This document shows, in pieces, positions 36,497 to 45,048 of a DNA stretch of 64,000 nucleotides. The stretch comes from [Clostridium] fimetarium (GTDB lineage Bacteria > Bacillota > Clostridia > Lachnospirales > Lachnospiraceae). Position 1 is the stretch's first letter. Every line of letters starts with the position of its first letter. Where the stretch lies: contig NZ_FOJI01000003.1 in the NCBI RefSeq assembly GCF_900111235.1, positions 310,001 to 374,000 of the forward strand. The letters are read 5' to 3'. A program made the position numbers and the translations under genes. Under the pieces are notes generated by a model, which saw nothing but the letters and a program-made list of their open reading frames with translations, made no database searches and was not told where the DNA came from.

Positions 36497-36664
36497 TTTA
36501 ATGTTCCTCCTTGTGGTATACCTTGGTTTCAATTTATATGTCGTGTCTAATTATTTAATTGGTAAATGTTCCTTTATCATATGAACTATAACTTAACAAT
36601 AGTATAACATATTTTTCATAAATTTCATCTTTCATTATAGCTTCTTGCTTTCTACCATTGGATG

Positions 36665-36705
36665 AAAAAGAGCATCCAAGCTTTGGCTATTAGCTCGGAT
36701 GCTCT
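36665..36705 (-). terminator. Rho-independent terminator after the methyltransferase gene
   Basis: agagcatcc pairs with ggatgctct (9 bp) and agc with gct just inside; on the minus strand CTCTTTTTC follows. It lies 98 bp past the stop of the gene at 36803. Confidence 0.82.
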
Positions 36706-36802
36706 ATATAATCAGATCCTATTAATTTTGCTTATTCAGGTGTTATAACCCTAACTTTAACTACCCTCATATGTGGCGGGAATTAGGGGGGGGAGTTTTC
36801 TC

Positions 36803-37417
36803 CTATTTCCCGCACTTAATAATATAACGATTTCCATGTCCAATATCTTTGATCTCTACCTTTGAAAATCCTGCTTTTTTTGCTAAGATAGCGATTTCTT
36901 GTGGAGTAAATAGCTTAAAGCCTTTCTTGGTATACGATGTTCTTTGCATCCACTCTTTTGAATAGACTGCATTTAAAAACTCACCATCAGCCTTTAATAC
37001 ACGATAGATTTCTTCTAACCCTTTTAATGTATCTTCCCAAAAATATATAGTGTTAACAGAAGTGATTGTGTCAAATGTTGCATCTGCATAATTTAATTTA
37101 CAACAGTCTCCTATTGTCAAATGCATCTTACCTCTTGCTATTGCTTTGTGATTTTTCTTCGAAGCTTCTTTTTTCATATCCTCTGAAATGTCTATTCCAT
37201 AAATATTTCCGTCACTCTTTTTATACAACTTATTAAGCATATAGCCATTTCCGTATCCGATATCTAATACTTTCATATTTTTATTTAAGACCAATGAATC
37301 AACTACACCGTTATACATCGTCTTATTAATGATGTTCATAATCAAACAACAGATTATACCTATGATACCTCTAGGATTTCCAAATTGCGATCCAATATAT
37401 TCTGATAATTTTCTCAT
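36803..37417 (-). CDS. Class I SAM-dependent methyltransferase
   Basis: 204 residues. Motif I reads 'VLDIGYGNGYMLNKL' (the usual second Gly present), followed by 'IYGIDISEDM' and the motif IV-like 'FDTITSVNTIYFWED' and 'EIYRVLKADGEFL'. This is the UbiE/Methyltransf_11 type. The substrate is not indicated; such proteins in clostridia often stand alone. GAGGT lies five bases before the ATG. A run of eight Gs (about 36786) lies just past the stop. Confidence 0.88.
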   Translation of the reverse strand: MRKLSEYIGSQFGNPRGIIGIICCLIMNIINKTMYNGVVDSLVLNKNMKVLDIGYGNGYMLNKLYKKSDGNIYGIDISEDMKKEASKKNHKAIARGKMHLTIGDCCKLNYADATFDTITSVNTIYFWEDTLKGLEEIYRVLKADGEFLNAVYSKEWMQRTSYTKKGFKLFTPQEIAILAKKAGFSKVEIKDIGHGNRYIIKCGK

Positions 37418-37495
37418 GATTTACCTCACTAATTCTACACAGCTCAAACCCATCTGTCCTACATGTTTCATTCTTCTTATCCCTATTCAATTAAG

Positions 37496-38314
37496 CTATT
37501 TAACAAGTGAATATATTGCCAAGCATGCTATTGCAATCAATGTACTCAATAAAGTTCCCACCAAATACTTCTCTGCAAATGCTTTCTTCTCTAATTGTTT
37601 ATATCTTGCCAAACTCTTTGCAGCTAGCACAAATCCAATTGCACCATATTGTCCGAGCAGTCCAAGTAGCAGGATTATTTCTCTTTCAAGTATTCCAATC
37701 CACGAACCAATTTTTATAATTTCTTCATACTCTACATTTTTTTCGTTTATGTTTTTCGCATTCTTTCCTTTATTGGTTTTCTTGAAATCTTCTTGTTCTT
37801 CTTTATCACATTCTTGTTCTTCTCTATCTGCATCCTCTACCGTTTTGGGAATCGCTTTGAAAACAAGTGATATAAATAAAGCAGTGGGTTTCGAACATAT
37901 TAATCCAGCTATCAATATAGTAATCATCTTATGAAAACTAATGTTATCCATCAATTGTAATGAAGAATATCTATCAACATTAAATTGAATCTTAAACAAG
38001 AAGCAAATTAGTATTAAAAACACGATATGTATGGCTTGATCTAATAGAAAAACAACATACTCATATTTTGGCGTTTTTAAATCAACTTTCACTTTGATTA
38101 TATCTACACATATATGCGACAATCCAATTATCACTGCAATCATTAGACTTTGTATAAAATCACCAGTGAGTACAAGTAGTACAATATACATTACAATCAT
38201 ATAAAAAAAACAATGTAATAGCATGTACCAAGCTGATTTTTTCTTTTTATCTGCAATTTTATCGGTCTGGATATAAAAATCACCTAATATATGTCCAAAT
38301 ATTACTAATTCCAT
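37496..38314 (-). CDS. DUF3307-family membrane protein, partner of SatD
   Basis: 272 residues with about six membrane helices. The N-terminal 'VIFGHILGDFYIQTDKIADK' is the hallmark of DUF3307. A long charged cytoplasmic loop (about 165-205, 'EEQECDKEEQEDFKKTNKGK') separates two membrane blocks. Its start overlaps the satD-like stop by 10 bp, so the two are translationally coupled. The function is unknown; the pairing with SatD suggests the membrane half of a sensing unit. Confidence 0.82.
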   Translation of the reverse strand: MELVIFGHILGDFYIQTDKIADKKKKSAWYMLLHCFFYMIVMYIVLLVLTGDFIQSLMIAVIIGLSHICVDIIKVKVDLKTPKYEYVVFLLDQAIHIVFLILICFLFKIQFNVDRYSSLQLMDNISFHKMITILIAGLICSKPTALFISLVFKAIPKTVEDADREEQECDKEEQEDFKKTNKGKNAKNINEKNVEYEEIIKIGSWIGILEREIILLLGLLGQYGAIGFVLAAKSLARYKQLEKKAFAEKYLVGTLLSTLIAIACLAIYSLVK

Positions 38315-39177
38315 ATTTCTCCTCCATATTTTTTTTCTACGTACTGTAATGCCATAAAATCTAGTTCTCTGATTTTATTCGCATTTCCTCTTCTAATAAT
38401 TGAGTCAACATTTTGTCGTGTACACCCTAATATTTTAGAAATGACCGATGAAACATTCTTTTTCAAAATGGCATCTTCTGCTTCAATTGTTTTTCCATCT
38501 ATGATTATCGAATTTTCCATTGGGATTTCTTGCATACTTATATGTGCTTTTTCAGATAATTTTTCACCTACTCGCACTCTACTATAACCACTAGTACCTA
38601 TCTTATATTCAAACTTAATTGACAATAGTTCATTAGCAATCTCATAATTTGTTAGTTTCATTTTTTCTGTAACAAATGGATACAACAATTCTAATATTAC
38701 TAGCACAATATTTTGCATATATATTTGCTGTCTTTTCAGTGAAATAGATGAGTTAATTAAATGATTGGCTAACGTATCATCTCCACCTGAACAAATTCTA
38801 ACATTTTGTAATTGCATTTTATGCACATCCTCTATTGCCTTCCTTGCATTATGATAAACTGGTCCATCTTGTTGTGTTGATAATCCGTCTTGGACTTTAA
38901 CAGTCCACTCCCCAATACCTATCCCTGCACGAACTTTTACTGGTTTCATAAGCATTTCAAATAGCCTAAAATATAATATCGCTGTTGTTGCATCATCAAA
39001 CAATCCTTGTAACTCATCTCCTGCACTAAATGTAACAGAGAGTTCTATATTTTTCTTGAACAAGTTATTCAACCGCTCAACACAATAGGACATATATTTC
39101 TGAATTTCATTTCTTTCATCAATGCTATACATCCTTGATTTTTCAATATCTATTATTAACGAAACATAATTACTCAT
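38305..39177 (-). CDS. SatD-family protein with cyclase-like domain and C-terminal HTH
   Basis: 290 residues. Residues 1-125 resemble a nucleotidyl-cyclase fold: 'SLIIDIEKSR', 'SAGDELQGLF' in the place of the GDGF loop, 'VRAGIGIGEW', and 'DGPVYHNARKAIEDV'. The C-terminal 45 residues ('VSSVISKILGCTRQNVDSI') look like a helix-turn-helix. This matches the SatD family (PF16264), named from the Streptococcus mutans sat operon, whose biochemical role is unknown. An array of four 29-bp hairpin repeats lies 44-150 bp upstream of the ATG, an obvious candidate operator for its own HTH. It is coupled to the DUF3307 gene. Confidence 0.83.
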   Translation of the reverse strand: MSNYVSLIIDIEKSRMYSIDERNEIQKYMSYCVERLNNLFKKNIELSVTFSAGDELQGLFDDATTAILYFRLFEMLMKPVKVRAGIGIGEWTVKVQDGLSTQQDGPVYHNARKAIEDVHKMQLQNVRICSGGDDTLANHLINSSISLKRQQIYMQNIVLVILELLYPFVTEKMKLTNYEIANELLSIKFEYKIGTSGYSRVRVGEKLSEKAHISMQEIPMENSIIIDGKTIEAEDAILKKNVSSVISKILGCTRQNVDSIIRRGNANKIRELDFMALQYVEKKYGGEIWN

Positions 39178-39220
39178 AATACCACCTCCTATTATATTAT
39201 ATATTCTTGCTTTCTAATAT

Positions 39221-39327
39221 GCAATCATTTTTGATTGCATATTAACTTTGCAATTGTTTTTGATTGCATATTAACTTTGCAATTGTTTTTGATTGCATAT
39301 TAACTTTGCAATTGTTTTTGATTGCAT
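39221..39327. repeat. Four tandem 29-bp hairpin repeats upstream of satD
   Basis: Four copies with exact 29-bp spacing (gattgcat at 39233, 39262, 39291 and 39320). Each unit holds an inverted repeat, gcaat-xx-ttttt-gattgc; in the first copy it is perfect over seven bp (gcaatca/tgattgc). The linker atattaactttgcaatt is nearly constant. No spacers vary, so it is not a CRISPR. It lies in the promoter region of the SatD-like gene. Confidence 0.92.
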
Positions 39328-39370
39328 TTCATGTTTGCAACCATATTAAGTAGTAAATAGTACTATCACT

Positions 39371-39397
39371 ACCTGCCATTGCGGTAGGTCTTTTTTT
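39371..39397 (+). terminator. Plus-strand intrinsic terminator facing the CPBP gene
   Basis: acctgcc pairs with ggtaggt (one G-T pair) around a five-base loop and is followed by c and seven Ts on the plus strand. The minus side has only an A tract before it and no T run after it. No plus-strand gene is known upstream, so a short plus-strand transcript across the 29-bp repeats is possible. Confidence 0.6.
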
Positions 39398-40202
39398 ATT
39401 TCAATAAATTTTGCCTGTTCTTTTTGTCGTATATCCCAACAGTTACAATTGAAACAAGTACAAGCACAGCATTTGCAGCAATGGTTCCCGCCCAAGTCAT
39501 AGTCATGGTGCCAAAGATTGGGGATGCCGCATTGAACATGGTGTGGAATAACACACACATAAACACACGGCCTTTTCCTGATATTTTGTAGATTGCCCCG
39601 TCGAAAAACCGAAACGCTAGGAGTTGAACTACAAACATCCAAAAGTTAATGAGTCCATCTCCGTGATTCGTCCCCGGAATGAAGAAGAGAGGGATATGCC
39701 AAAAAGTCCAAATGATTCCAGCAAAAATAGAAGATAAAACAAAACCATATTTTTTGTCAAGTGCGGGCTGCAAGATGTACATCCAGCCAGATTCCTCCAA
39801 ACCACCAATAATAAGACCACCAGGCAAGGAAAGGAAGAACGTATAAAATGGAAGCCCCATTGGGGCGCTCCCTGAAACTACAATATGTATGAAAAAATAC
39901 AGCGCAAGCCCTGCAACTACGAACAAATAGAGTAATATATTATTTTTAGCATAAAAAACAGTTTGCAACCATTCCTTAAAACCTGCTATTTTGTTGTTTT
40001 TCTTCAGAACGATATATGAAGCAATCGCGGGCGACAAAATATAGATTCCAAAGGGAATATTCATCGCGAATTGCTGTAACGTGTTAACCCAATTGTAAAC
40101 CGTATATCCGAAATTCCCAAGAACAATCAACGTACCTGACACAAGATAGGCTATGCAAAATGTCAGAGCCGTATATTGCACTATTATTTTTTTGTCTTTC
40201 AT
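39396..40202 (-). CDS. CPBP-family intramembrane protease-like protein
   Basis: 268 residues, about eight membrane helices. The family motifs are present: 'GGLEESGWMY' (paired Glu), 'TFWHIPLFF' (Phe/Trp-x-x-x-His) and 'LFHTMFNA' (second His). These are the metal-type active-site residues of CAAX protease/bacteriocin-immunity (Abi) proteins. Such proteins confer self-immunity or process membrane substrates; no bacteriocin gene is seen beside it. It is transcribed toward the satD repeat region. Confidence 0.88.
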   Translation of the reverse strand: MKDKKIIVQYTALTFCIAYLVSGTLIVLGNFGYTVYNWVNTLQQFAMNIPFGIYILSPAIASYIVLKKNNKIAGFKEWLQTVFYAKNNILLYLFVVAGLALYFFIHIVVSGSAPMGLPFYTFFLSLPGGLIIGGLEESGWMYILQPALDKKYGFVLSSIFAGIIWTFWHIPLFFIPGTNHGDGLINFWMFVVQLLAFRFFDGAIYKISGKGRVFMCVLFHTMFNAASPIFGTMTMTWAGTIAANAVLVLVSIVTVGIYDKKNRQNLLK

Positions 40203-40242
40203 GATATTTTCCCCTCACATTTTGAAGTATACATTAATTCCA

Positions 40243-40506
40243 CTATAACTTCATATTAGCTTTCGTTTCTTCATTTGAAATCGTTGTATATTCATCATAA
40301 TCCGTACTATTGGTATTCTCCAATGTTTTATTTTCATAAACTACTTTTGTTTCATTTGTTATTTTTGAATCAACAAAGGTTCCTTCTATATCACTACTTT
40401 TTTTCATTTTAAAGATAACCACAATTACAACTACAATAATAATTACTAATAATATCGATAATGAAACCATTATCTGCTTTTTTCTATTATTCATTTTTCC
40501 CATCAT
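40243..40506 (-). CDS. Small single-pass membrane protein, hypothetical
   Basis: 87 residues. A basic N-terminus (MNNRKKQ) precedes one hydrophobic helix (about 13-32, 'SILLVIIIVVVIVVIFKM'), then an acidic, Asn/Thr/Glu-rich extracytoplasmic tail. AGGGG lies five bases before the ATG. Function unknown. It follows the 171-residue membrane protein gene on the same strand, but a 110-bp gap makes co-transcription uncertain. Confidence 0.55.
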   Translation of the reverse strand: MMGKMNNRKKQIMVSLSILLVIIIVVVIVVIFKMKKSSDIEGTFVDSKITNETKVVYENKTLENTNSTDYDEYTTISNEETKANMKL

Positions 40507-40619
40507 TCATACCCCTAACTATTTTATCTAAACATTTAGATCAACTAGGTCAATATGATATAAATGTATTACTATTGTAACTATAAATCACTATAACTAT
40601 ACCAACACTTTCCTCATTT

Positions 40620-41135
40620 TCAAACTAGTTGCGTTTCAAATAAGCATACATACAAATGATTGGAGACTTTTGTATATCGACTTGGAGAAACGAATCTGCC
40701 TGATAAATAATTTTGAATATTTTCTTCTGATTCATTAAAATATACTACATACAATGAATATGGTCCCTTTTTCTGACGGGAATAATCATGATAGCTTACC
40801 ATATTATAGGATAAATTAAAATCTTCAGGATAACTTATCTGTAATTGTTTCGATAGCTGTTTCCATTTAGGATTCGTGATCTGACTGACAATATCCCCTG
40901 CATAGTTAATTGAACTATTGTCTTTGATAATTTTATTCACTTCCACTGATATCTCCTCAATATCATCATGATTTTCATTGCAAAATAAAATCAGTTCCTC
41001 AAATCCTTTTTCAGCTTCTAATTTATCATTCTTTTTTATCGCTTCCTGCTCTGCCTTAAAATGTGTGAAACACCCAAGACCAATTATAAATATCAATATG
41101 AATATGCTTATTAAAATCAACAAAACTTTTTTCAT
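40620..41135 (-). CDS. Membrane-anchored or lipoprotein-like hypothetical protein
   Basis: 171 residues. A hydrophobic N-terminal segment ('LLILISIFILIFIIGLGCF') could be a membrane anchor or, with the Cys of 'IGLGC', a lipoprotein signal. The remainder is an extracytoplasmic mixed alpha/beta domain ending 'HLYVCLFETQLV'. AAAGGAG precedes the ATG. I recognise no family. It is divergent from the 542-residue orphan gene, from which it is separated by 190 bp. Confidence 0.6.
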   Translation of the reverse strand: MKKVLLILISIFILIFIIGLGCFTHFKAEQEAIKKNDKLEAEKGFEELILFCNENHDDIEEISVEVNKIIKDNSSINYAGDIVSQITNPKWKQLSKQLQISYPEDFNLSYNMVSYHDYSRQKKGPYSLYVVYFNESEENIQNYLSGRFVSPSRYTKVSNHLYVCLFETQLV

Positions 41136-41325
41136 TATTGCTTGCTCCTTTGAATCATGTATTTCGCTATTTCTTATAAAGAATACTTAAACCTTACTCA
41201 ACAAATATACTTGTATGCATCATATTTTACAACTAATAAGAAAACATTACCATCTTTTTCCAAGAAGATACTATTTGAGAATCCTTTCACATAAAATAAT
41301 ATAAATCTGTGAAGGGCAGAAAAAT

Positions 41326-42954
41326 ATGTCCAATACTATCTCTAATACTTCTAGTTATAATAAGACTCCAATGTGTGACTTTTCCCCTTGTGATCTTTGT
41401 AAAAAATACCCGTGTCCTTATTACTATAATGTACTTATGCATAACGCTAACTTACCACAGAACTTAACCTGTTCTATCAATAATGTGGAAAGTAATAGTA
41501 ATATTACAGATTTTATATCAATATTAGATAACAAAGGTTTTATTGTTCAGGAAGGGAAATTAAGTTATATTGATATTCTAAAGCTGTGTAGCGAGGGCAT
41601 CGTTGATAATTGTTTAGGAAACAATGTAGGTGCACCATATGCTGTATGCCTGCTTCCACCAGCACCGAACCAAATTCCTTCAGCAGGACAGGATGCTTGG
41701 ATTGGATATAGTCCTAATGATGCCAATACCTATCCTCCCAATATTAATTATTTAGCACCTGGATTTGCTAATAAGCTTCGTCCCGACGAAGCTATTGTAG
41801 TGGTTGGAACCACCCCTCCGCCTGCCTTGTACTATTGCTTTCGAAGTTATCTTGGATTTGTAGAAAACAAACAGAATAAAGATTACAGTGAATATATAAC
41901 TGGTGGTGATGATGAAACTGGTTTTTACCATATGATATTTGCAAGTTTAGGTGATCAGATAAATAATTATAACATTGGGACCTCTGCTACCCCAAATGGG
42001 CAGCCAGGAGATCCATTTAACAGTTTAACAGCCATTGTTAGCACTGCTGATATGAATATAAATAAAGAGATTCGTAAAGCACTAAACGCCGCTGGATATA
42101 GTACAGATATCATAAATGATGACAATATTCCTATGGATCTGGTACACATGGGATTGGAAGCGGGTAAGGATACATTTACATTTATGATGAGAATGGCATT
42201 ATGGGAAAGCCAATCGATTGGTAACCAATATCTGAATCATATTGATAACTATTTAAAGGTTTTTCGAATCACACCTAAAATTCCTCTCGCTAATATTCAA
42301 CCCTGGCCGATACCAGCCCTTAAAATCAGAGAAACAGGCATTACAGAATACCAGATTGTTCCAAACTCAAGAAATGATTTAGACCATCTACGAAATGAAA
42401 TCATAAAAAGATACAGCGGTACAGATTACGAGCCAACAGATCTTGATTTATTAATTGGAATTCCAGACAATTTTAATGCCATATTAAGAGATACTAATAT
42501 TTATGGAGATGATAGAGATGCTGTGTATTTTAAGGCAAAAGATTTTCAACTAACAAATGATGATGATTTTTTGATTATTTATGGTATAAATCATAATCAA
42601 ACTGGAAAAGCGATCTATTCTAATGCGAGTTTTTACGGAGCCGAATATTTTAATGGAGTTGCTGGGGCATTCAGTACAGTCCAATTTCCTGATTCTGCCA
42701 CTCCATATTTTCCACCAGAATCTGAATCTGCCAAAAACTATTATGTATATAAAATGGCAAGAAAAGCAGATGAAGAAAACGTCGTTATTATTCCCTACAG
42801 CACAGGAAACCCACTTGGGAAAGCCTATGGAGTTGATAATAACAAAGATGCCAGAGTTTTATTTAGAGTTTATTTGGATAAAATTGCTATGGTTGGTCCC
42901 TATATCTTTGATATTATATGGGATCAAGTAATTCTTTTTAAGAAAAAGAATTAA
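41326..42954 (+). CDS. 542-residue orphan protein, unknown function
   Basis: No signal peptide and no membrane helix. The N-terminus carries a Cys cluster, 'CDFSPCDLCKKYPCPYYY', perhaps metal-binding. The rest is rich in Asn, Pro and Tyr, with a mixed alpha/beta central part ('YHMIFASLGDQINNYNIG', 'EAIVVVGTTPPPALYYCF') and a C-terminal part containing 'YSTGNPLGKAYGVDNNKDAR'. I know no family for it. A decayed, internally deleted copy lies at 45049-45405. It is a lone plus-strand gene in a minus-strand region, which hints at transfer. Confidence 0.75.
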   Translation: MSNTISNTSSYNKTPMCDFSPCDLCKKYPCPYYYNVLMHNANLPQNLTCSINNVESNSNITDFISILDNKGFIVQEGKLSYIDILKLCSEGIVDNCLGNNVGAPYAVCLLPPAPNQIPSAGQDAWIGYSPNDANTYPPNINYLAPGFANKLRPDEAIVVVGTTPPPALYYCFRSYLGFVENKQNKDYSEYITGGDDETGFYHMIFASLGDQINNYNIGTSATPNGQPGDPFNSLTAIVSTADMNINKEIRKALNAAGYSTDIINDDNIPMDLVHMGLEAGKDTFTFMMRMALWESQSIGNQYLNHIDNYLKVFRITPKIPLANIQPWPIPALKIRETGITEYQIVPNSRNDLDHLRNEIIKRYSGTDYEPTDLDLLIGIPDNFNAILRDTNIYGDDRDAVYFKAKDFQLTNDDDFLIIYGINHNQTGKAIYSNASFYGAEYFNGVAGAFSTVQFPDSATPYFPPESESAKNYYVYKMARKADEENVVIIPYSTGNPLGKAYGVDNNKDARVLFRVYLDKIAMVGPYIFDIIWDQVILFKKKN

Positions 42955-42966
42955 AAAGGTTAAAAA

Positions 42967-43016
42967 ATCCCTCTAAAGTAGAACGTGTAAATACACAAAA
43001 CTACTTTGGAGGGATT
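42967..43016. terminator. Hairpin terminator between convergent genes
   Basis: atccctctaaagtag pairs with ctactttggagggat (15 bp, one G-T), with gtgta/tacac inside. The minus side is followed by a run of six Ts; the plus side is not. It separates the convergent 542-residue gene and the YczE-CBS gene. Confidence 0.75.
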
Positions 43017-43146
43017 AATGCTGTTGGAGAAATATGCGTGGCCCTTCACTATGTATATCTTATTATCTACCCTTGCAGTCATATTCTGTGGAAATGTTTT
43101 GTTGTCCAACTTGGAAAAGGTATGTGTCATAGCATGGAATACTATT

Positions 43147-43353
43147 TTACTTTCTATCAATCAAGCTGACTGCATATTTAATTATGTTACTTGCATTAAT
43201 AATGCCTATCATGTTTTCTCCTTGTATTACCGGAGCTTTTTTCAATCCATTTTCTGCCAGTTTGTAGCATACCTCACCTAAATCATCTGTTGCATTTACC
43301 GTAATCACTCTTTTTTCAGCTATACTTAATACATTTTTTGTTAAAATACTATC
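43147..43353 (-). pseudogene. Detached second CBS domain of the YczE-CBS gene
   Basis: In the same reading frame as the gene at 43354-44271, immediately after its TAA stop (43354-43356), 68 further codons are open to a TAA at 43147. They translate as DSILTKNVLSIAEKRV and continue 'ITVNATDDLGEVCYKLAEN', 'GLKKAPVIQGENMIGIINAS', 'NIIKYAVSLIDRK', which is clearly the second half of a CBS pair. A single stop codon, perhaps with a small deletion in the linker, has therefore split one protein. Confidence 0.8.
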
Positions 43354-44271
43354 TTATGCTGTATTGAATTTCAACTTATCAAAAGAATCCGAATTAACGA
43401 AAATAGAATGTTCAGAAGATAAATGTCTAATAATATCTCCATCTGAAATAAAACCTACTAGATGTTCATTTTGATCTACTACAGGAAGTCCACTAACCTT
43501 CTTTTCATTCATCATTCGCAACGCTTCTACAATTGATTCATTACTCTTAATCATATACACATCTTTTTCCATAATATTAATTAATGGATTATTATTAACT
43601 GGACTCTTTGATTCATTATTTACACCCAGTATTTTATCTCTCGATTTTCCCCAATATTTTGTCATCATTTTTACTTCTGTGCCAACAAGCAGAGCTGCCA
43701 CTATGGTTCCGATACCAACACTGCCAAGAGAATGAATGGCTATAAGGCAGGTAACTAATGAAATAATAACCATAGCAACGTCACAAATAACCTTAACTGT
43801 GGAGAATTTTGTTTTTGTTATTTTGGAAGCTATAAGCAGGAAACCTTCTGGTGCTAATGAAATAAAACCTGTAGGTACATATAAAAAAACTCCAAGTGCT
43901 ACAAATACTGTACTAATTAACATTATGATAAATTTAATAGTAAAGTTTGTAGGATTTGGCAGAAAAATCATTAATTCACCACCAAAGGTTAAAAAAGCAC
44001 CAAATAAAATACCTACAGGAATCTGTAATAAATTAATAAGCTTATATTGTTTTCGAAGCAACAATATCTGGAGTAGTACAACAAAAACGGAAAAAATCAT
44101 CGTTGCAATGCCTAAATCCATTCCAGTTACAACAGTCATTGTATAAGGAATAGAACTAATCGGCGTTACACCCAAATCTGATTTTACCGAAATAGCCACA
44201 CCCAATGTCATAATAATTAAACCACCAAAATAAAATAAAAGTCTTATACCAATTTTACCTTTTGTTTTCAT
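43354..44271 (-). CDS. YczE/DUF6198-like membrane protein with CBS domain, truncated by a stop
   Basis: 305 residues. Residues 1-200 form about five membrane helices of the YczE-type family ('GVAISVKSDLGVTPISSIPY', 'FLYVPTGFISLAPEGFLLIA'). Residues about 235-295 are a first CBS motif ('VDQNEHLVGFISDGDIIRHL'). The protein then stops at TAA 43354, although 68 more in-frame codons complete the CBS pair. It is co-directional with the TetR gene 72 bp upstream, which probably controls it. Function of the family is unclear (YczE affects lipopeptide production in Bacillus). The truncated form may still be made. Confidence 0.8.
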   Translation of the reverse strand: MKTKGKIGIRLLFYFGGLIIMTLGVAISVKSDLGVTPISSIPYTMTVVTGMDLGIATMIFSVFVVLLQILLLRKQYKLINLLQIPVGILFGAFLTFGGELMIFLPNPTNFTIKFIIMLISTVFVALGVFLYVPTGFISLAPEGFLLIASKITKTKFSTVKVICDVAMVIISLVTCLIAIHSLGSVGIGTIVAALLVGTEVKMMTKYWGKSRDKILGVNNESKSPVNNNPLINIMEKDVYMIKSNESIVEALRMMNEKKVSGLPVVDQNEHLVGFISDGDIIRHLSSEHSIFVNSDSFDKLKFNTA

Positions 44272-44343
44272 CTTTTTTCTCCTTTAAAAATAAATCATCT
44301 CTAAGCCAGTTTAAAGTACAATACTGAAATCTAGCCACCATAA

Positions 44344-44931
44344 TCACTCCAAATTCCGGGAACTTATTTCTGCATGTAGTCCATCAAGAAAGCATTGGAC
44401 AGCAATATCACGACTTTTCTTCAAATCGATATCGTTGTAATAATAAAAATAGCCCAAATATTCCTGAGAAATGAATCCGTGAAGAATCGCACGAAATACT
44501 CTCTGCCAGTGAGCGATTGTTTCTTCTGTCAAAGCATAGTCTGAAAGAATCGAAACTACAATATTCAATAATGGTACTGCCATTTTCTTTTCCATATCAT
44601 CTTCTTTGGACGGCATTGACATGATAAGTTGGTACAGACCCTTATTCTCTATGGCGAAAGAATAATATGCGTCTGCAAAGGCTTTTACAGCTTCATCTTT
44701 ATTCTTATTTTCTGTAGCAAGTATTTGATTAGCTACAAATTTATCAATAGCAAATTGAAAAACCGCATATTGCAATTCTTTTGTGTTTTTGATGTAATTA
44801 TATAAAGACGGTGTCTTTATTTCTAACCTACGAGCTAATTCGTGTAGAGAAACTTCCGGCTGTCCAGTCTCCTCAATGAAAGCTACAGCTTCAGCAATAA
44901 TTATTTCTTTTGTTAATCCTTTTGCGCCCAT
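44344..44931 (-). CDS. TetR-family regulator with WHG-type C-terminal domain
   Basis: 195 residues. The HTH is 'VSLHELARRLEIKTPSLYNY' and 'IKNTKELQYAVFQFAID' follows. The C-terminal domain contains 'HWQRVFRAILHGFISQEYLG', as in TetR_C_33/WHG regulators. A perfect 9-bp inverted repeat lies 18 bp upstream of the start, a good candidate for its operator. It is followed by the YczE-CBS gene on the same strand. Confidence 0.9.
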   Translation of the reverse strand: MGAKGLTKEIIIAEAVAFIEETGQPEVSLHELARRLEIKTPSLYNYIKNTKELQYAVFQFAIDKFVANQILATENKNKDEAVKAFADAYYSFAIENKGLYQLIMSMPSKEDDMEKKMAVPLLNIVVSILSDYALTEETIAHWQRVFRAILHGFISQEYLGYFYYYNDIDLKKSRDIAVQCFLDGLHAEISSRNLE

Positions 44932-44949
44932 TACTTAAACCCTCCTTCT

Positions 44950-44968
44950 AAACTAACAGTGTTAGTTT
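44950..44968. promoter_or_regulatory. TetR-type operator, perfect palindrome
   Basis: aaactaaca-g-tgttagttt is a perfect 9-bp inverted repeat with a single central base, 18 bp before the TetR start codon. This is the usual size and position for autorepression. Confidence 0.7.
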
Positions 44969-45048
44969 GTCAATTTGATAGAGGAAAAAGATAGCCTAGT
45001 TCATTTTCAATATCGTTTCTCATCATTCCTGCCTAATCTTATTCATTT

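Noticed and set aside
39221-39327. CRISPR array
   Set aside because: The unit repeats every 29 bp with no variable spacers, and no cas gene is present; an operator-type array fits better.
43006-43281. Plus-strand gene for a 91-residue membrane peptide
   Set aside because: It overlaps the opposite-strand CBS remnant, which has a recognisable domain, and no start site is seen.
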